Shown: positions 23,898-34,136, counted from the first letter of the stretch. The stretch is DNA of 64,000 nucleotides from Schlesneria paludicola DSM 18645 (GCF_000255655.1 NZ_JH636438.1:248001-312000); one strand, 5' to 3'. The notes: generated by a model from the sequence alone, not told the origin. Made by a program: numbers and translations.

Positions 23898-26807
23898 ATG
23901 CCTCGCTACGACGACGAAGTCAAACGGATTGAACCCAAATGGCAGGCCTATTGGGACGAGCACCAGACCTTCAAGATCGATCTGAAAGCGGACACTCCGG
24001 CGAGCGAAAAGTTGTACGTGCTCGACATGTTTCCGTATCCCTCCGGTGCGGGCCTGCATGTCGGTCATCCTGAAGGGTATACGGCGACAGATATCGTGAG
24101 CCGATTCAGCCGCATGCATGGCAAGCAGGTCCTGCATCCGATGGGATGGGATGCGTTCGGCTTACCAGCCGAAGACTATGCCATCAAAACCGGTACGCAC
24201 CCCCGCGTCACCACCGCCAAGAATATCGAGACGTTCAAGCGGCAGTTGAAATCGCTGGGCTTCAGTTACGACTGGAGCCGCGAGTTCGCCACCACTGATC
24301 CGGACTACTACCGTTGGACGCAGTGGATTTTTCTACAGCTGTTCGACACGTGGTATGACCGTGATCACGTCTGGACGGGGCCAGATGGAAAATGTCGAAC
24401 TGGCAAGGGGCGTCCGATTTCGGAATTGCCCATCCCGGCCGAGATTGCTGCGCAGGGGACCGCCGCCGTGAGACGCTATCAGGACCAGCATCGCTTGGCC
24501 TATCAGCACGAAGCGCCCGTCAATTGGTGTCCAGGACTTGGAACCGTTCTCGCCAACGAAGAGGTTGTGGACGGAAAAAGTGATCGAGGTGGACATCCGG
24601 TCGAGCGTTTTCCATTGCGCCAATGGTTGCTGCGAATCACCGCTTATGGCGACCGATTGGCTTCCGAATTGGACGATCTGCAATGGCCCGATTCGATCAA
24701 GTCAATGCAGAAGAATTGGATTGGCCGTAGCGAGGGAGCCGAAGTCGATTTCTTTGTCGGTCAGTCGTCGTTCGACGAGTGGAAATCCGGACGTGCGAAG
24801 ACCGGTTTTCCACGTGAACCCGGCAACGACGTGCTGCGCGTTTATACGACACGGCCCGATACGCTGTTCGGCGTCACCTATATGGTCCTTGCGCCAGAAC
24901 ATCCGGCCGTTGCGCTCTTGACCAACTCGACACAGCAAGTCGCGGTCGATGCGTATCGTCAACAGGCGGCGATGAAAAGCGATCTCGATCGAACGGACTT
25001 GGCCAAGGGCAAGTCGGGGGTTTTTACGGGCGGTTACGCGATCAATCCCGTCAACGGCGAACGAGTTCCCGTTTGGATTGCCGACTATGTGCTGATCAGC
25101 TACGGCACTGGAGCCATCATGGCAGTGCCTGCACACGACACCCGCGACTTGGAATTCGCGACCGTGTTTCAGATCGACGTCCGACCGGTTGTCGCGCCGG
25201 TCGAGACTCCGACGGTCGGAACACCAGGCTTCTTCGAGTACGGGGTCGCAGTCAACTCGGGGCCTTACAATGGTCTGCCGACGCTTGAATTTAAGTCACG
25301 CATCACAACAGACCTCGACCTTCAGGGACTCGCTCACAAAGCCGTCAATTACCGCTTGCGAGATTGGTTGTTCTCACGCCAGCGCTATTGGGGCGAACCA
25401 TTTCCAATCTGGCATGAGCTCGATGCAAGCGGTCAGCCGACCGGGTTGCTTCGGACCGATTCCGAAACAACGTTGCCAGTACTGCTGCCAGAGATGGCCG
25501 ACTTCAAGCCCACGGGAACGCCCGAGCCGATGTTGTCCAAAGCTCCCGATTCGTGGCTCTATACGACGGCCACGGATGGAACCCGCCTGAAACGTGAAAC
25601 GAACACCATGCCCCAATGGGCCGGGTCGTGCTGGTACTATTTGCGATTTGCCGACCCGAAGAATGGGACGCAGTTCCTTGATCCGGCGATCGAAAAGTCG
25701 TGGTTGCCTGTCGATCTGTATATCGGTGGAGCCGAACACGCCGTGCTCCACCTGCTCTATTCGCGTTTCTGGCATAAGGTGCTTTTTGATCGGGGCCACG
25801 TCTCGACCGCTGAACCGTTCCAGCGATTGGTGAATCAGGGGATGATTCTGGGTGAAGTCGAGTTCACCGCGTATGTCCTGGGCGAGTCTGCAGGCACTCA
25901 GGCTGATCCTGAATCTCGTCGCTGGGTCTCTGTCCGCGACCTGAAAGAGGGTGTTGACGAAGAGGGCGTTGCCACTCGTGTCGTCGAAAAGACGGGCGAA
26001 CTTGCGACGCCGGTGAAAGTCGGCGCGGATCAAGTCGAAAAGAAGGGTGACGGCTTTGTGCTGCAAGGCCACCCACATATCGCGATTGATAGTCGTGCTC
26101 ACAAAATGTCAAAGTCACGTGGAAACGTGATCAATCCTGATATCGTCGTGAATCAGTTTGGCGCCGACTCGCTCAGGCTCTACGAAATGTTCATGGGCCC
26201 CTTCGACGCGGTGAAGCCATGGAGCATGAAGGGAGTCGAAGGCGTCTCACGGTTTCTTGCACGCGTCTGGCGCATGGTCATTGATGAGCAGCAGGAAACG
26301 GTGGTGCAGTTGAATGCGGCCGTGCACGATGTCGAACCGACGGCGGCCCAGCTTCGGACGTTACACCGGACAATCAAGTCGGTCACACGCGATATTGAAA
26401 CGATGGGCTTCAATACCGCCATTAGCCGCATGATGGAGTTCGTCAATGATTTCACGGCTCAGGACGTGCGTCCCAAGTCGGTGATGGAACCGTTCATCCT
26501 GTTGCTGAGCCCGTTTGCTCCGCATCTGGCGGAAGAGTTGTGGCACGCGTTGGGGCATTCGAAGAGTCTCGCCTACGAGCCCTGGCCGAAGCATAACGAA
26601 GCGTACCTTGTCGAATCCGAGATCGAAATTCCGGTTCAGTTGAACGGCAAGCTGCGTGGGAAGGTGACGGTTCCGGCGGGTTCGGATCAAGCGACGATCG
26701 AAGCTGCGGCCAAGGCCGATGAAACCATCGCGAGTCAGTTGGCGGGGAAAACGATCGTCAAAACGATTGTCGTTCCCGGCAAGATGGTCAACTTCGTTGT
26801 GAAGTAA
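23898..26807 (+). CDS. leuS: Leucine--tRNA ligase
   Basis: Class I aminoacyl-tRNA synthetase charging tRNA-Leu; 969 residues. The ATG at 23898 ([19 protein letters not shown]) matches LeuS N-termini, whereas the 50 residues upstream in frame do not. [18 protein letters not shown] contains the HIGH-class signature and [14 protein letters not shown] the KMSKS loop. The CP1 editing domain is present ([37 protein letters not shown]). [11 protein letters not shown] and the C-terminal [15 protein letters not shown] are typical. Residues after [11 protein letters not shown] carry a longer insertion before KMSKS (about 70 residues, Glu/Val-rich), as in several planctomycete synthetases. It is followed by a strong hairpin. 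Confidence 0.97.
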   Translation: MPRYDDEVKRIEPKWQAYWDEHQTFKIDLKADTPASEKLYVLDMFPYPSGAGLHVGHPEGYTATDIVSRFSRMHGKQVLHPMGWDAFGLPAEDYAIKTGTHPRVTTAKNIETFKRQLKSLGFSYDWSREFATTDPDYYRWTQWIFLQLFDTWYDRDHVWTGPDGKCRTGKGRPISELPIPAEIAAQGTAAVRRYQDQHRLAYQHEAPVNWCPGLGTVLANEEVVDGKSDRGGHPVERFPLRQWLLRITAYGDRLASELDDLQWPDSIKSMQKNWIGRSEGAEVDFFVGQSSFDEWKSGRAKTGFPREPGNDVLRVYTTRPDTLFGVTYMVLAPEHPAVALLTNSTQQVAVDAYRQQAAMKSDLDRTDLAKGKSGVFTGGYAINPVNGERVPVWIADYVLISYGTGAIMAVPAHDTRDLEFATVFQIDVRPVVAPVETPTVGTPGFFEYGVAVNSGPYNGLPTLEFKSRITTDLDLQGLAHKAVNYRLRDWLFSRQRYWGEPFPIWHELDASGQPTGLLRTDSETTLPVLLPEMADFKPTGTPEPMLSKAPDSWLYTTATDGTRLKRETNTMPQWAGSCWYYLRFADPKNGTQFLDPAIEKSWLPVDLYIGGAEHAVLHLLYSRFWHKVLFDRGHVSTAEPFQRLVNQGMILGEVEFTAYVLGESAGTQADPESRRWVSVRDLKEGVDEEGVATRVVEKTGELATPVKVGADQVEKKGDGFVLQGHPHIAIDSRAHKMSKSRGNVINPDIVVNQFGADSLRLYEMFMGPFDAVKPWSMKGVEGVSRFLARVWRMVIDEQQETVVQLNAAVHDVEPTAAQLRTLHRTIKSVTRDIETMGFNTAISRMMEFVNDFTAQDVRPKSVMEPFILLLSPFAPHLAEELWHALGHSKSLAYEPWPKHNEAYLVESEIEIPVQLNGKLRGKVTVPAGSDQATIEAAAKADETIASQLAGKTIVKTIVVPGKMVNFVVK

Positions 26808-26832
26808 TTGTTCGTCACGAAGCCAATGCAAA

Positions 26833-26868
26833 AGCCGGTTGCAGCTCATTCGTGACCTGCAACCGGCT
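26833..26868. terminator. Bidirectional terminator between leuS and the FAH gene
   Basis: A perfect 12-bp stem (AGCCGGTTGCAG / CTGCAACCGGCT) with a 12-base loop sits between two convergent stop codons. On the minus strand the stem is followed by TTTTGC, a short T-tract; on the plus strand by GTGTTC. Confidence 0.75.
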
Positions 26869-26904
26869 GTGTTCATCATCGATCGAAAGTGACCTTCCGC
26901 AACG

Positions 26905-27762
26905 TCATTCCGCAACGACGGGATTGACCAGCACGCCGACATGTTCGATGTCGACTTCCATGCGATCGCCCGCCTTCAGCCACAGCGGTGGAGTGCGCGC
27001 CGCTCCGACACCGGGTGGCGTACCCGTGAAGATCAGGTCGCCAGGTTGCAGCGTGATGAGCTGCGAAACATGGGCGATGATTTCGTCGATACCGAAGATC
27101 AGTTCTTTGGTGGTCGAGTTCTGGACGGTTTCGCCGTTGAGCCGCAGGCTGACTCGAATGTTGTGAGGATCGACTTCATCCGAGGTCACCAGATATGGAC
27201 CAGTCGGTGCGAACGTATCGGGTGTCTTGCCCAACAACCACTGTCCGCCTGGACGTCCCTTTTGCCAGTCGCGAGCCGAAATGTCATTGCCAACGGTGTA
27301 GCCCGCGACGTGTGAGAATGCATTCTCTTTGGAGATGTTCTTACCGCGTTTGCCGATGATGACGACGAGTTCCGCTTCGTAGTCCACTTCGTGTGAAACC
27401 TTCGGCAGGATCACGGCGTCCTCGGGACCAATGACCGTCTGCGAGAACTTGTTGAAGACGACCGGTTCGTTGGGAATGGGCGAATTCGTTTCAATCGCAT
27501 GGTCACGATAGTTCAGTCCGATGCACAGCACTTTGTCGGGGTTGCCGATCGGTGCGAGCAGACGCCCTGTGACGAACGGTCCCTTGGTCATTCCCACTGC
27601 CAAGGCGTGAGCGGCTGCCGCCAGGCCTTCTGGGGCAGCGAGAACTTCGCGCATCGTCGTGGGGAGCTTGGAATCGACTTCACACAGATCAACATAGCGT
27701 CCGTCGAGAGCTACGCCTACGACTTTGGGTCCGCGATCGGTCAACAACGTCGCCAGCTTCAT
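26905..27762 (-). CDS. Fumarylacetoacetate hydrolase (FAH) family protein
   Basis: A 285-residue member of the FAH superfamily, which includes fumarylpyruvate hydrolases, 2-hydroxyhepta-dienedioate isomerases and oxaloacetate decarboxylases. Core motifs: [53 protein letters not shown] (metal-binding Glu residues), [14 protein letters not shown] (Asp), [15 protein letters not shown] and [14 protein letters not shown]. About 60 N-terminal residues form the small domain typical of the YisK/Cg1458 branch. It is a lone gene, so the substrate cannot be inferred; catechol-type degradation genes are absent nearby. Confidence 0.9.
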   Translation of the reverse strand: MKLATLLTDRGPKVVGVALDGRYVDLCEVDSKLPTTMREVLAAPEGLAAAAHALAVGMTKGPFVTGRLLAPIGNPDKVLCIGLNYRDHAIETNSPIPNEPVVFNKFSQTVIGPEDAVILPKVSHEVDYEAELVVIIGKRGKNISKENAFSHVAGYTVGNDISARDWQKGRPGGQWLLGKTPDTFAPTGPYLVTSDEVDPHNIRVSLRLNGETVQNSTTKELIFGIDEIIAHVSQLITLQPGDLIFTGTPPGVGAARTPPLWLKAGDRMEVDIEHVGVLVNPVVAE

Positions 27763-28064
27763 CAGTCATCCCCTGGAAAAAGTGTCGGTCATTTGGAAGT
27801 GAGCCAAAAAAATGATTTGGTCCACGTCCCGCTGTGAGTCCTCGTGCGACCTGTTGGCACATCTGACTCAGGCCCGAAGATTCTCTCGGCCTATTTCGCA
27901 TCAACTCTAGTCCGTGCGGTGTCGTTTTTCATCCGTACGGTGGACGGACCAGGCAAGGGATTGTCCGACCTCGTCGGATTGGCCCCGTGCGACTTCAGCA
28001 CGATCTTCAGCATGAAGTCGAGGGCACTCCTCGTCGTGCTGGAAAAAATCTCGATTCGGAGCAT
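27763..28064. other. Intergenic, upstream of the FAH gene
   Basis: About 300 bases between two minus-strand genes; I see no gene, repeat or hairpin of note. Confidence 0.4.
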
Positions 28065-28592
28065 TCAATTCTTCGCGGCAGCGGCCTGCTCGTGCCGCTG
28101 TTGGTAGGCCCGATACGCGCTTCGATAGTTCTGTGCGATGATAAAACGGGACAGTCCGAAGACGGTGGAAATCAGGATGACCAGGATGCCCACTCCTGGA
28201 AGGAGATACGCACCAATCGTACGATCAGAAACTTGTAATCCGATCGAGCTTGTCGCGGATGTCACGACGATGGCCCCTGCCGTCCAGAGCGTGCCTAATG
28301 TTCCGCCGAGCAGGATCGTGGCCAGACTTTCACCCGTCGAAGGAACATATCTGCGACCATAACGCCCCACGACTTCGTATTGCCGCCGCTCAATACTCCA
28401 TTCACGATCAATTCGTTCCAATTCACTCAGATGTCGAAGTTGCGACAACTGGGTTTCGATCGCGGGGTTCACTTCTAGGGTTGGCGCTGGTGTGGCTAAG
28501 AGCAGCGACTTGGCGCGCGTAAACTCGTCCTCGGTCAACGTCCCGTTCTGTCGAAGCTGTTCCAGCTTTTGCAGTTCATCAGTTAGCGACAT
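28065..28592 (-). CDS. SHOCT-domain membrane protein
   Basis: A 175-residue protein. Residues 1-32 (MSLTDELQKLEQLRQNGTLTEDEFTRAKSLLL) are a SHOCT motif, a short helical oligomerisation module. The central part is basic, and two membrane segments follow (ATILLGGTLGTLWTAGAIVV and IGAYLLPGVGILVILISTVF). A basic, Gln-rich C-terminus ends the protein. ATG 28592 makes the SHOCT motif N-terminal as usual; upstream sequence in frame to 28739 is not convincing. The neighbour to the right is a divergent ABC transporter operon; no functional link is visible. Confidence 0.75.
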   Translation of the reverse strand: MSLTDELQKLEQLRQNGTLTEDEFTRAKSLLLATPAPTLEVNPAIETQLSQLRHLSELERIDREWSIERRQYEVVGRYGRRYVPSTGESLATILLGGTLGTLWTAGAIVVTSATSSIGLQVSDRTIGAYLLPGVGILVILISTVFGLSRFIIAQNYRSAYRAYQQRHEQAAAAKN

Positions 28593-29003
28593 TCGCAGTT
28601 CCTGCAGGAGACCCGAATTGGAGTTGGTTTGATTGCGTGCATTGTGCCGGTTGGTTGTGTCTGGCGGATTTTGATGCACAATCGCTCGGTGATTCATCGT
28701 TCGTTGTGCCAAGCAGACTTCCGGAAAAGTGAAAAGCAATCGTCTAAATCAGGCACTCAATGCCCGCAAGGGCGACTTTCGCTTTGGGCGTACGACCCGC
28801 AGAGGAGTTCGATGTTATACTCTCAGGTGTCGTGGTTGGTCGGCAATGACAACTTTTGACATGAGATGAACGCGAGTCAAGCTCTCTCGGATCACGAACT
28901 GCGAGCGGCACGGAACGCAGTGAGGGGCGATTGAGTCGGGTGGTGAACCCACCAAAGATGCCAACAGGTTTGATCCCTCACGCTGTCGGATGAAAAGCTG
29001 GAC
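28593..29003. other. Divergent promoter region of the SHOCT gene and ABC operon
   Basis: About 410 bases without a supported gene. TATACT at 28816-28821 is a possible -10 for the ABC operon but lacks a good -35. Confidence 0.35.
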
Positions 29004-29768
29004 ATGATTAACGTTCATCGCCTGACGAAGCGGTTCGCGGATCTTCGTACAGGCGCTTTTACGGCTCTCGACAATGTCACCTTTGAGGTGAAGCCGGGTG
29101 AAATTCTGGGTTTGCTCGGTCCGAATGGAGCGGGTAAGACGACCTGCCTGCGCATTCTGAGTACGGTCCTGAAACCGACCAGTGGCAGTGCATTTGTCGC
29201 GGGATACGACGTCGCGACCCATCCCGAAGAGGTGCGGGCGCGAATTGGATTTCTGTCCAATAATACCGGCATCTACGATCGGATGACGGGTGGAGAAATG
29301 GTCGAACACTTTGGACGCTTGTATGGCATCCCCGAGGTCGCGCTGCAACAACGCATCTCTGAGTTGTTCGAACGATTGCAGATGACCAACGTTCGCGATG
29401 TCCTGGGGTCGAAGATGTCGACCGGCATGAAACAGAAGGTTTCGATTGCCCGCACGATCATTCACGATCCGCCCGTCTTGATCTTCGATGAACCGACATC
29501 GGGGTTGGACGTGCTCGTGGCACGGAAGGTGATTGACGAGGTCAAATCGCTCCGTGATCAGGGCAAGTGCATCATCTATTCGACACACATCATGCGTGAA
29601 GTCGAAAAGCTGTGCCATCGGATTGCCATCATCTATCGTGGAAAAATCCTGGCCATGGGATCGGTCCAAGAATTGGCGGATCAGTATCACGAATCGGATA
29701 TGGAAGAACTGTTCTTCAAATTGATCGACCGACATGAAGCAGATCTGGCCGCGGGGCACGTCTCGTAA
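29004..29768 (+). CDS. ABC transporter ATP-binding protein, NatA type
   Basis: The nucleotide-binding subunit of an ABC-2 exporter, 254 residues. Walker A is GPNGAGKTT (39-47), Walker B is [12 protein letters not shown], and the H-loop is [12 protein letters not shown]. The signature motif reads [13 protein letters not shown], a degenerate form of LSGGQ that is typical of the NatA branch. The permease gene starts 42 bases downstream. NatA/NatB in Bacillus export sodium; whether this pair does so is not shown by the sequence, since the permease differs by a protease fusion. Confidence 0.9.
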   Translation: MINVHRLTKRFADLRTGAFTALDNVTFEVKPGEILGLLGPNGAGKTTCLRILSTVLKPTSGSAFVAGYDVATHPEEVRARIGFLSNNTGIYDRMTGGEMVEHFGRLYGIPEVALQQRISELFERLQMTNVRDVLGSKMSTGMKQKVSIARTIIHDPPVLIFDEPTSGLDVLVARKVIDEVKSLRDQGKCIIYSTHIMREVEKLCHRIAIIYRGKILAMGSVQELADQYHESDMEELFFKLIDRHEADLAAGHVS

Positions 29769-29810
29769 ACGATCGACGGACGCCTTTGCCTCAGGAGAAA
29801 TAGTGGCCCC

Positions 29811-32237
29811 ATGAACTGGCGAAATATCATTCTGATCTTCCGGCGTGAAGTGCTCGATCAATTGCGAGATCGACGAACGCTGTTCATGGTCGCCGTCCTG
29901 CCCATTCTGCTCTACCCGCTGCTTGGGATTGGCATGGTGCAGATGACGGTCCTATTCACGGAACAGCCACGGACCGTCGTGATTCTGGGTGCTGCCGACC
30001 TGCCAGAACAACCGCTGCTCGACGGTCATCGGTTTGCACGCCAGTGGTTTCGGTCTGCGGGCGATGCAGACAAACTGCGTGTCATCACCGATTTGAATGA
30101 GTCTGGACAGGATCAACCTGCTGAAACGAACGCCCTAAACAATTCCGACGAGCAGATTCTGGCGAAGGCAAGAGCGGTGCGCGAGCGCCTGCTGGAGCGG
30201 CAGCAGATTGAAGTCGAACTCCACGCTGCGCAAGCGAAAAAACAAACTGCGGAAATCACCGCCTTGGAAAGCACGCTGCAAGGGCTGAATCGTCAACTGA
30301 CGGCACTATTCGACCGCAGCGGCATCCAAGTCTTGATCCACATTCCGCAAGACTTCGCTCGCAATCTCGAGAAACGGCAACAGGAACTGACGTCGCGCGA
30401 ATCCTCGACCAAGGCGGCCTCGAACTATCCCCGGCCGGTGATATTGCAGAATAGCGCCGACGAGAAATCCGTGATTGCACACCGGCGCGTTCAGGACGTG
30501 ATGCAGGCCTGGGAACGCTCGATCCTGAAGCAGCAATTGCATGAAAGCCAGTTGCCGGAAACGCTCACCGAACCCGTCCGCCCCGATGACATTGATCTCG
30601 CCCTGCAATCCCAAGTCTCGGCAAATACATGGGCGAAGATGTTTCCGGCGCTGCTGGTGATCATGGCGTTGACGGGTGCGTTCTATCCGGCCGTCGACTT
30701 GTGTGCGGGCGAAAAAGAGCGTGGCACGATGGAGACGTTGCTGATCTGTCCCGCCACGCGTACCGAGATTGTCCTGGGAAAATTTCTGACGGTGCTTGTT
30801 TTCAGTATGTCGACGGCCCTGCTGAACCTCGTCAGTGTCGGGTTTACGGGCAAATACATGACATCGCTGGCGATCGGCGGGGCCGCTTCGCGCATGGGCG
30901 ACTTGTCACTTCCATCGACGTCGGCTCTCATTTGGGTGATCATCATTTTGATCCCCCTGGCGACACTGTTCAGTGCCTTGTGCCTGGCGATTGCGACCTT
31001 CGCGAAAAGCAGCAAAGAGGGACAGTATTACTTAACGCCGCTGCTGATGGTCACGCTGGGATTGACGATGTTTTGCCTGTCTCCTGCCACAGAGATGCAG
31101 CCGTTCTATAGCGTGATGCCGGTCATCGGACCTGGGCTGTTACTCAAAGGCCTGCTGAAGGGCAGCGGCCCTGCGATGGAGATGTACCTGTATGCGATTC
31201 CCGTGCTGCTGACGTCGATTGGTTACAGCCTGCTGGCACTTTGGTGGGCGATCGAACAATTCGGCCGCGAAGAAGTCCTGTTTCGCGAGGCCGAGCGATT
31301 TGACTTGCGTCTCTGGGTCAAACATCTGCTGCGCGACAAAGAACCGGTTCCGACATTCGCGGAGGCTGGATTTTGCTTCTTACTGATCCTGTTACTGCAG
31401 TTTGTTTCGTGGAAGTCGTTCCAAACCGCGATCCACGAAACGTCTCCAGAAGATCAGGGCCTGTTCCAGATTCGACTACTGATCATTCAGCAAATCGCTT
31501 TAATTGCCACGCCGGCGCTGATGATGGGGCTGATCCTGACGACCAGCGTGCGGCGGACGTTTTCGCTGCGGTGGCCAGGTGCGACCCGGATGCTGTGTGC
31601 CGCCCTGCTGCCGTTCACGCTGCATCCCTTGACCATCGAGTTGATCATGAGCCTGCAATGGTTCTTCCCGCCGCCGCCCGAGGGGATGGCGGAACTGATG
31701 AAGCACTTGAAGACGGCCGACATCAGGTTGGTCCTGCTCGCCTTTGCCGTGGCACCGGCGTTTTGTGAAGAGATTGCCTTTCGTGGATTTCTGCTGGCCG
31801 GCTTTCGACGTCTCGGACGGGTCAGGCTGGCGATTGTGCTGTCGAGTCTGGCGTTCGGGATTATCCACATGATCCCTCATCAGGTCTTCAATGCGACGCT
31901 GCTAGGACTGGTGCTGGGCGCCATGTGCGTCCGAACGCGCAGTCTGTTTCCCGGGATTGTGTTCCACTTCGTCTACAACAGCCTGGGAATCTTGCACGAT
32001 CGGTTTGGAGACTTGGTTCCGACGGATCACGTCTGGGCGATCCTGTTCCGTTCCGAGGCGGGAGCCCTGCGCTATCAACCGACCCTGCTGTGTCTTTTGG
32101 CGGTGATCTGTGTTGGCCTGCTGTATCGGATTCTGAAGTCGTCCCCCTTCGCGCCAGATCCAGAGCAGAAGGAACTGGCAGCAGAGGATTCCAAGTCACA
32201 AACAGATACGTATCGCTCGTCCGCCGTTCACGGATAG
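29811..32237 (+). CDS. ABC-2 permease fused to a CPBP (CAAX/Abi) intramembrane protease
   Basis: An 808-residue fusion. The N-terminal half (about 1-480) is a NatB-type ABC-2 permease: a first helix after FRREVLDQLRDRRTLFMV, a large extracytoplasmic domain with coiled-coil character (ERQQIEVELHAAQAKKQTAEI), then ALLVIMALTGAFYPAVDLCAGEKERGTMETLLICPATR and further helices. The C-terminal third (about 530-770) is a CPBP protease-like domain with FCEEIAFRGFLLAG (the EExxxR motif near 652-657), FGIIHMIPHQ and a later HFVYN, all conserved. The two halves are in one frame with no stop, so this is a true fusion. It forms an operon with the ATPase. Substrate unknown. Confidence 0.88.
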   Translation: MNWRNIILIFRREVLDQLRDRRTLFMVAVLPILLYPLLGIGMVQMTVLFTEQPRTVVILGAADLPEQPLLDGHRFARQWFRSAGDADKLRVITDLNESGQDQPAETNALNNSDEQILAKARAVRERLLERQQIEVELHAAQAKKQTAEITALESTLQGLNRQLTALFDRSGIQVLIHIPQDFARNLEKRQQELTSRESSTKAASNYPRPVILQNSADEKSVIAHRRVQDVMQAWERSILKQQLHESQLPETLTEPVRPDDIDLALQSQVSANTWAKMFPALLVIMALTGAFYPAVDLCAGEKERGTMETLLICPATRTEIVLGKFLTVLVFSMSTALLNLVSVGFTGKYMTSLAIGGAASRMGDLSLPSTSALIWVIIILIPLATLFSALCLAIATFAKSSKEGQYYLTPLLMVTLGLTMFCLSPATEMQPFYSVMPVIGPGLLLKGLLKGSGPAMEMYLYAIPVLLTSIGYSLLALWWAIEQFGREEVLFREAERFDLRLWVKHLLRDKEPVPTFAEAGFCFLLILLLQFVSWKSFQTAIHETSPEDQGLFQIRLLIIQQIALIATPALMMGLILTTSVRRTFSLRWPGATRMLCAALLPFTLHPLTIELIMSLQWFFPPPPEGMAELMKHLKTADIRLVLLAFAVAPAFCEEIAFRGFLLAGFRRLGRVRLAIVLSSLAFGIIHMIPHQVFNATLLGLVLGAMCVRTRSLFPGIVFHFVYNSLGILHDRFGDLVPTDHVWAILFRSEAGALRYQPTLLCLLAVICVGLLYRILKSSPFAPDPEQKELAAEDSKSQTDTYRSSAVHG

Positions 32238-32641
32238 ATGTCGATAGAGTCTGTTTGAATCTGTTGTGACCGGAATTGTCAGCCAGGCCAGCCGAGAAGC
32301 GTCTCGGCGTGTTGAAATAAAGGAGACTGGCTCCGCCAGGTGCCTGTCCCCCTTTATTTCAACCTCTCCCTCTCCCAGACAGGAATCTCAAACCCTGCCA
32401 TCTCCTCGGCAGGAAGTGCATCTGGACACAATTCTGGGTTACTGATACGTTCCCGGCCTCCAAAATTCCCAAAATCAACTCAAGTTTCCGATCAATCTGC
32501 GAATTGTTCGCTGCGCTGCGGCAACGATTCTCGAATGATCGTTTCGTGATGACGTTCCTCAAAAATTCGATGCCTGCCTTCAGAACACGGTACGAAGCCG
32601 TGTGAGGCAACTGCACAACTCTGGTTCGCCAGTAATCAAGG
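32238..32641. other. Intergenic region containing palindromic repeat copy D
   Basis: About 400 bases downstream of the ABC operon. Copy D of the palindromic repeat (32311-32363) lies 73 bases after the operon's stop and probably ends its transcript. The rest shows no gene. Confidence 0.45.
32311..32363. repeat. Palindromic repeat, compact copy D
   Basis: Arms GTTGAAATAAAG / CTTTATTTCAAC, extending with one mismatch into the GGGAC core. The interior ends TGGCTCCGCCAGGTGCC. Its outer arms are the same GTTGAAATAA as in copy A (14132), but it carries the opposite loop orientation, CTCCGCCAGGTG rather than ACCTTGCGGA. Confidence 0.85.
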
Positions 32642-33730
32642 ATGGAGTCTGTCGTGCGAACTCAAAAACCGATCATCAGTTCTCTTTTGGCCGTGCTGTG
32701 GCTGTTCTCGGCCTCATCCGTGCAGGCCATCGAAAACGATCCGAAGAATCACTATCCACTCAACGAGAAGTTCGGGCCGTGGATGGTGATGGTTGCCACC
32801 TTCAGCGATGTCCGGGACTCGCACCAAAAGAAGGACGGACTGTCCGCGGAAGAAGCGGCTGACAAACTGGTGCACGAACTGCGTGCCAAGGGCTTTCCTG
32901 CCTACTCATATGTCCAAGACAGTCGGAAGGAAAAGATCGACACCTACGATCGACTGGGAAACAAGGATCAGCGAGTCTATACCGCACAGCATGATATGGT
33001 CTGTGTGCTCGCAGGAAACTATGCGAAAATTGACGGTACAGACGCGCAGAAGACCCTGGCTTACATGAAACGATTTCGTCCGAAATTCATGTCGGATCCC
33101 AAGTCAGGTGCGATCGCGCGGAACCCCGCCGATCCGCGCAAGGGACCTTTCAGTGGTGCGTTCCTCACGATCAATCCGTTGCTCAAACCCAGCGATGTGG
33201 TCCGTCATAAGGTGGATGCCGAGACCCTGCATTTCAATTCGGGCATCGATTATCCCCTGGTCGGTTTGAAGAAAAAGTACACTCTGAAAATCGCCACCTT
33301 CAATGGCAAGTCGGTCGTGCCGGTGGGGAGCAGCCGGTATGCCGGTCACGAAGAGAACTTTGACAAGACTCTGGCACAAGGTGCCCATAGTCTGGCACGC
33401 GCCGGTGAAGACGCGACGCAGTTGACCTATGCCCTGCGGCAAAACAGTGCGGCGAACAAAAGCTTGGGACGTGATCGCTTCGAAGCGTACGTCTTCCATG
33501 ACAAGTTCCAGTCGTACGTGACCGTCGGTGGATTCGATTCCGATAAAGATCCGGAAATCAAACGACTCGCTGAAGTCTTCATGGCGAAATACAAACCCAA
33601 TCAAGACGGCGACTATGCGCTGCTGGGTGAATCACTCAGCTTGCCCGGTGCGACGCCACACGATTTGCCGGTCCACACCTGGGCCTTTGATCCAGTCCCC
33701 AAATTGATCGAAGTTCCTCGGCTTCGATAA
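32642..33730 (+). CDS. Secreted SPOR-like protein, unknown function
   Basis: A 362-residue exported protein (signal peptide about 1-29, ending SSVQA). Two SPOR-like stretches are visible: GPWMVMVATFSDVRDSHQK with AADKLVHELRAKGFPAYSYV, and KKYTLKIATFNGKSVV with LTYALRQNS ... FEAYVFHDKFQSYVTVGGF. The pattern of a short strand, a helix of paired residues and a second strand is that of peptidoglycan-binding SPOR domains, but the match is only by eye. The GTG at 32654 has AGGATGGAG at ideal distance and may be the true start. A terminator follows 35 bases after the stop. Confidence 0.65.
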   Translation: MESVVRTQKPIISSLLAVLWLFSASSVQAIENDPKNHYPLNEKFGPWMVMVATFSDVRDSHQKKDGLSAEEAADKLVHELRAKGFPAYSYVQDSRKEKIDTYDRLGNKDQRVYTAQHDMVCVLAGNYAKIDGTDAQKTLAYMKRFRPKFMSDPKSGAIARNPADPRKGPFSGAFLTINPLLKPSDVVRHKVDAETLHFNSGIDYPLVGLKKKYTLKIATFNGKSVVPVGSSRYAGHEENFDKTLAQGAHSLARAGEDATQLTYALRQNSAANKSLGRDRFEAYVFHDKFQSYVTVGGFDSDKDPEIKRLAEVFMAKYKPNQDGDYALLGESLSLPGATPHDLPVHTWAFDPVPKLIEVPRLR

Positions 33731-33764
33731 GTCCCGACGGGTTGACCATTCTTGCAATATTGAA

Positions 33765-33801
33765 CGAGCGTCCTGGTGGAAACAACCCGCCAGGACGCTC
33801 G
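33765..33801 (+). terminator. Terminator of the SPOR-like gene
   Basis: Perfect 12-bp stem CGAGCGTCCTGG / CCAGGACGCTCG with a 13-base loop, followed by ACTCATTTCC (weakly T-rich). It lies 34 bases after the stop codon. Confidence 0.65.
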
Positions 33802-33876
33802 ACTCATTTCCTCAATCTTCTTTCGTGTGCCGACGATTTGTGGGCGGTCTCGATCAGAGCCGTGCAATAAAACGAA

Positions 33877-33911
33877 CAGGCCCTTCTCGATCTGCGTTCG
33901 AGAAGGGCCTG
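33877..33911 (-). terminator. Terminator of the small zinc-ribbon gene
   Basis: On the minus strand a perfect 14-bp stem (CAGGCCCTTCTCGA / TCGAGAAGGGCCTG) with a 7-base loop is followed by TTCGTTTTATT. It is 27 bases past the stop of the small zinc-ribbon gene, which supports that gene being real. Confidence 0.8.
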
Positions 33912-33938
33912 ATTGATGAACAGTCGTCAGAAATCGAT

Positions 33939-34136
33939 TCAAGCTGCGCGACGGATTTTTTCACTCACTTCGAACTGAGTCGCGGCCGATTTGTCCGGAA
34001 CCTTCGACCAGCGAGACACTTTGAAAAGATAGCAGCAACGATGGCATCGCGCGGATTTCGTCAGGAAGGAAAAGACGTTCGCGTTTCCGCTGGAACTGAG
34101 ATAAACGTCATTCATTTTGCAGCGAGGACACCGCAT
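33939..34136 (-). CDS. Small zinc-ribbon protein
   Basis: A 65-residue basic protein with two CxxC knuckles: MRCPRCKMNDVY at the N-terminus and ARCHRCCYLFKV about 28 residues later, the spacing of a single zinc ribbon. The intervening segment is SSSGNANVFSFLTKS. No other domain. The strong minus-strand terminator just downstream supports expression. Similar tiny zinc ribbons occur in planctomycetes without an assigned role. Confidence 0.72.
   Translation of the reverse strand: MRCPRCKMNDVYLSSSGNANVFSFLTKSARCHRCCYLFKVSRWSKVPDKSAATQFEVSEKIRRAA

Noticed and set aside
28815-29861. A 348-residue minus-strand frame opposite the ABC ATPase
   Set aside because: The plus strand has Walker A, Walker B and H-loop. 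The minus frame also runs into the start of the permease.
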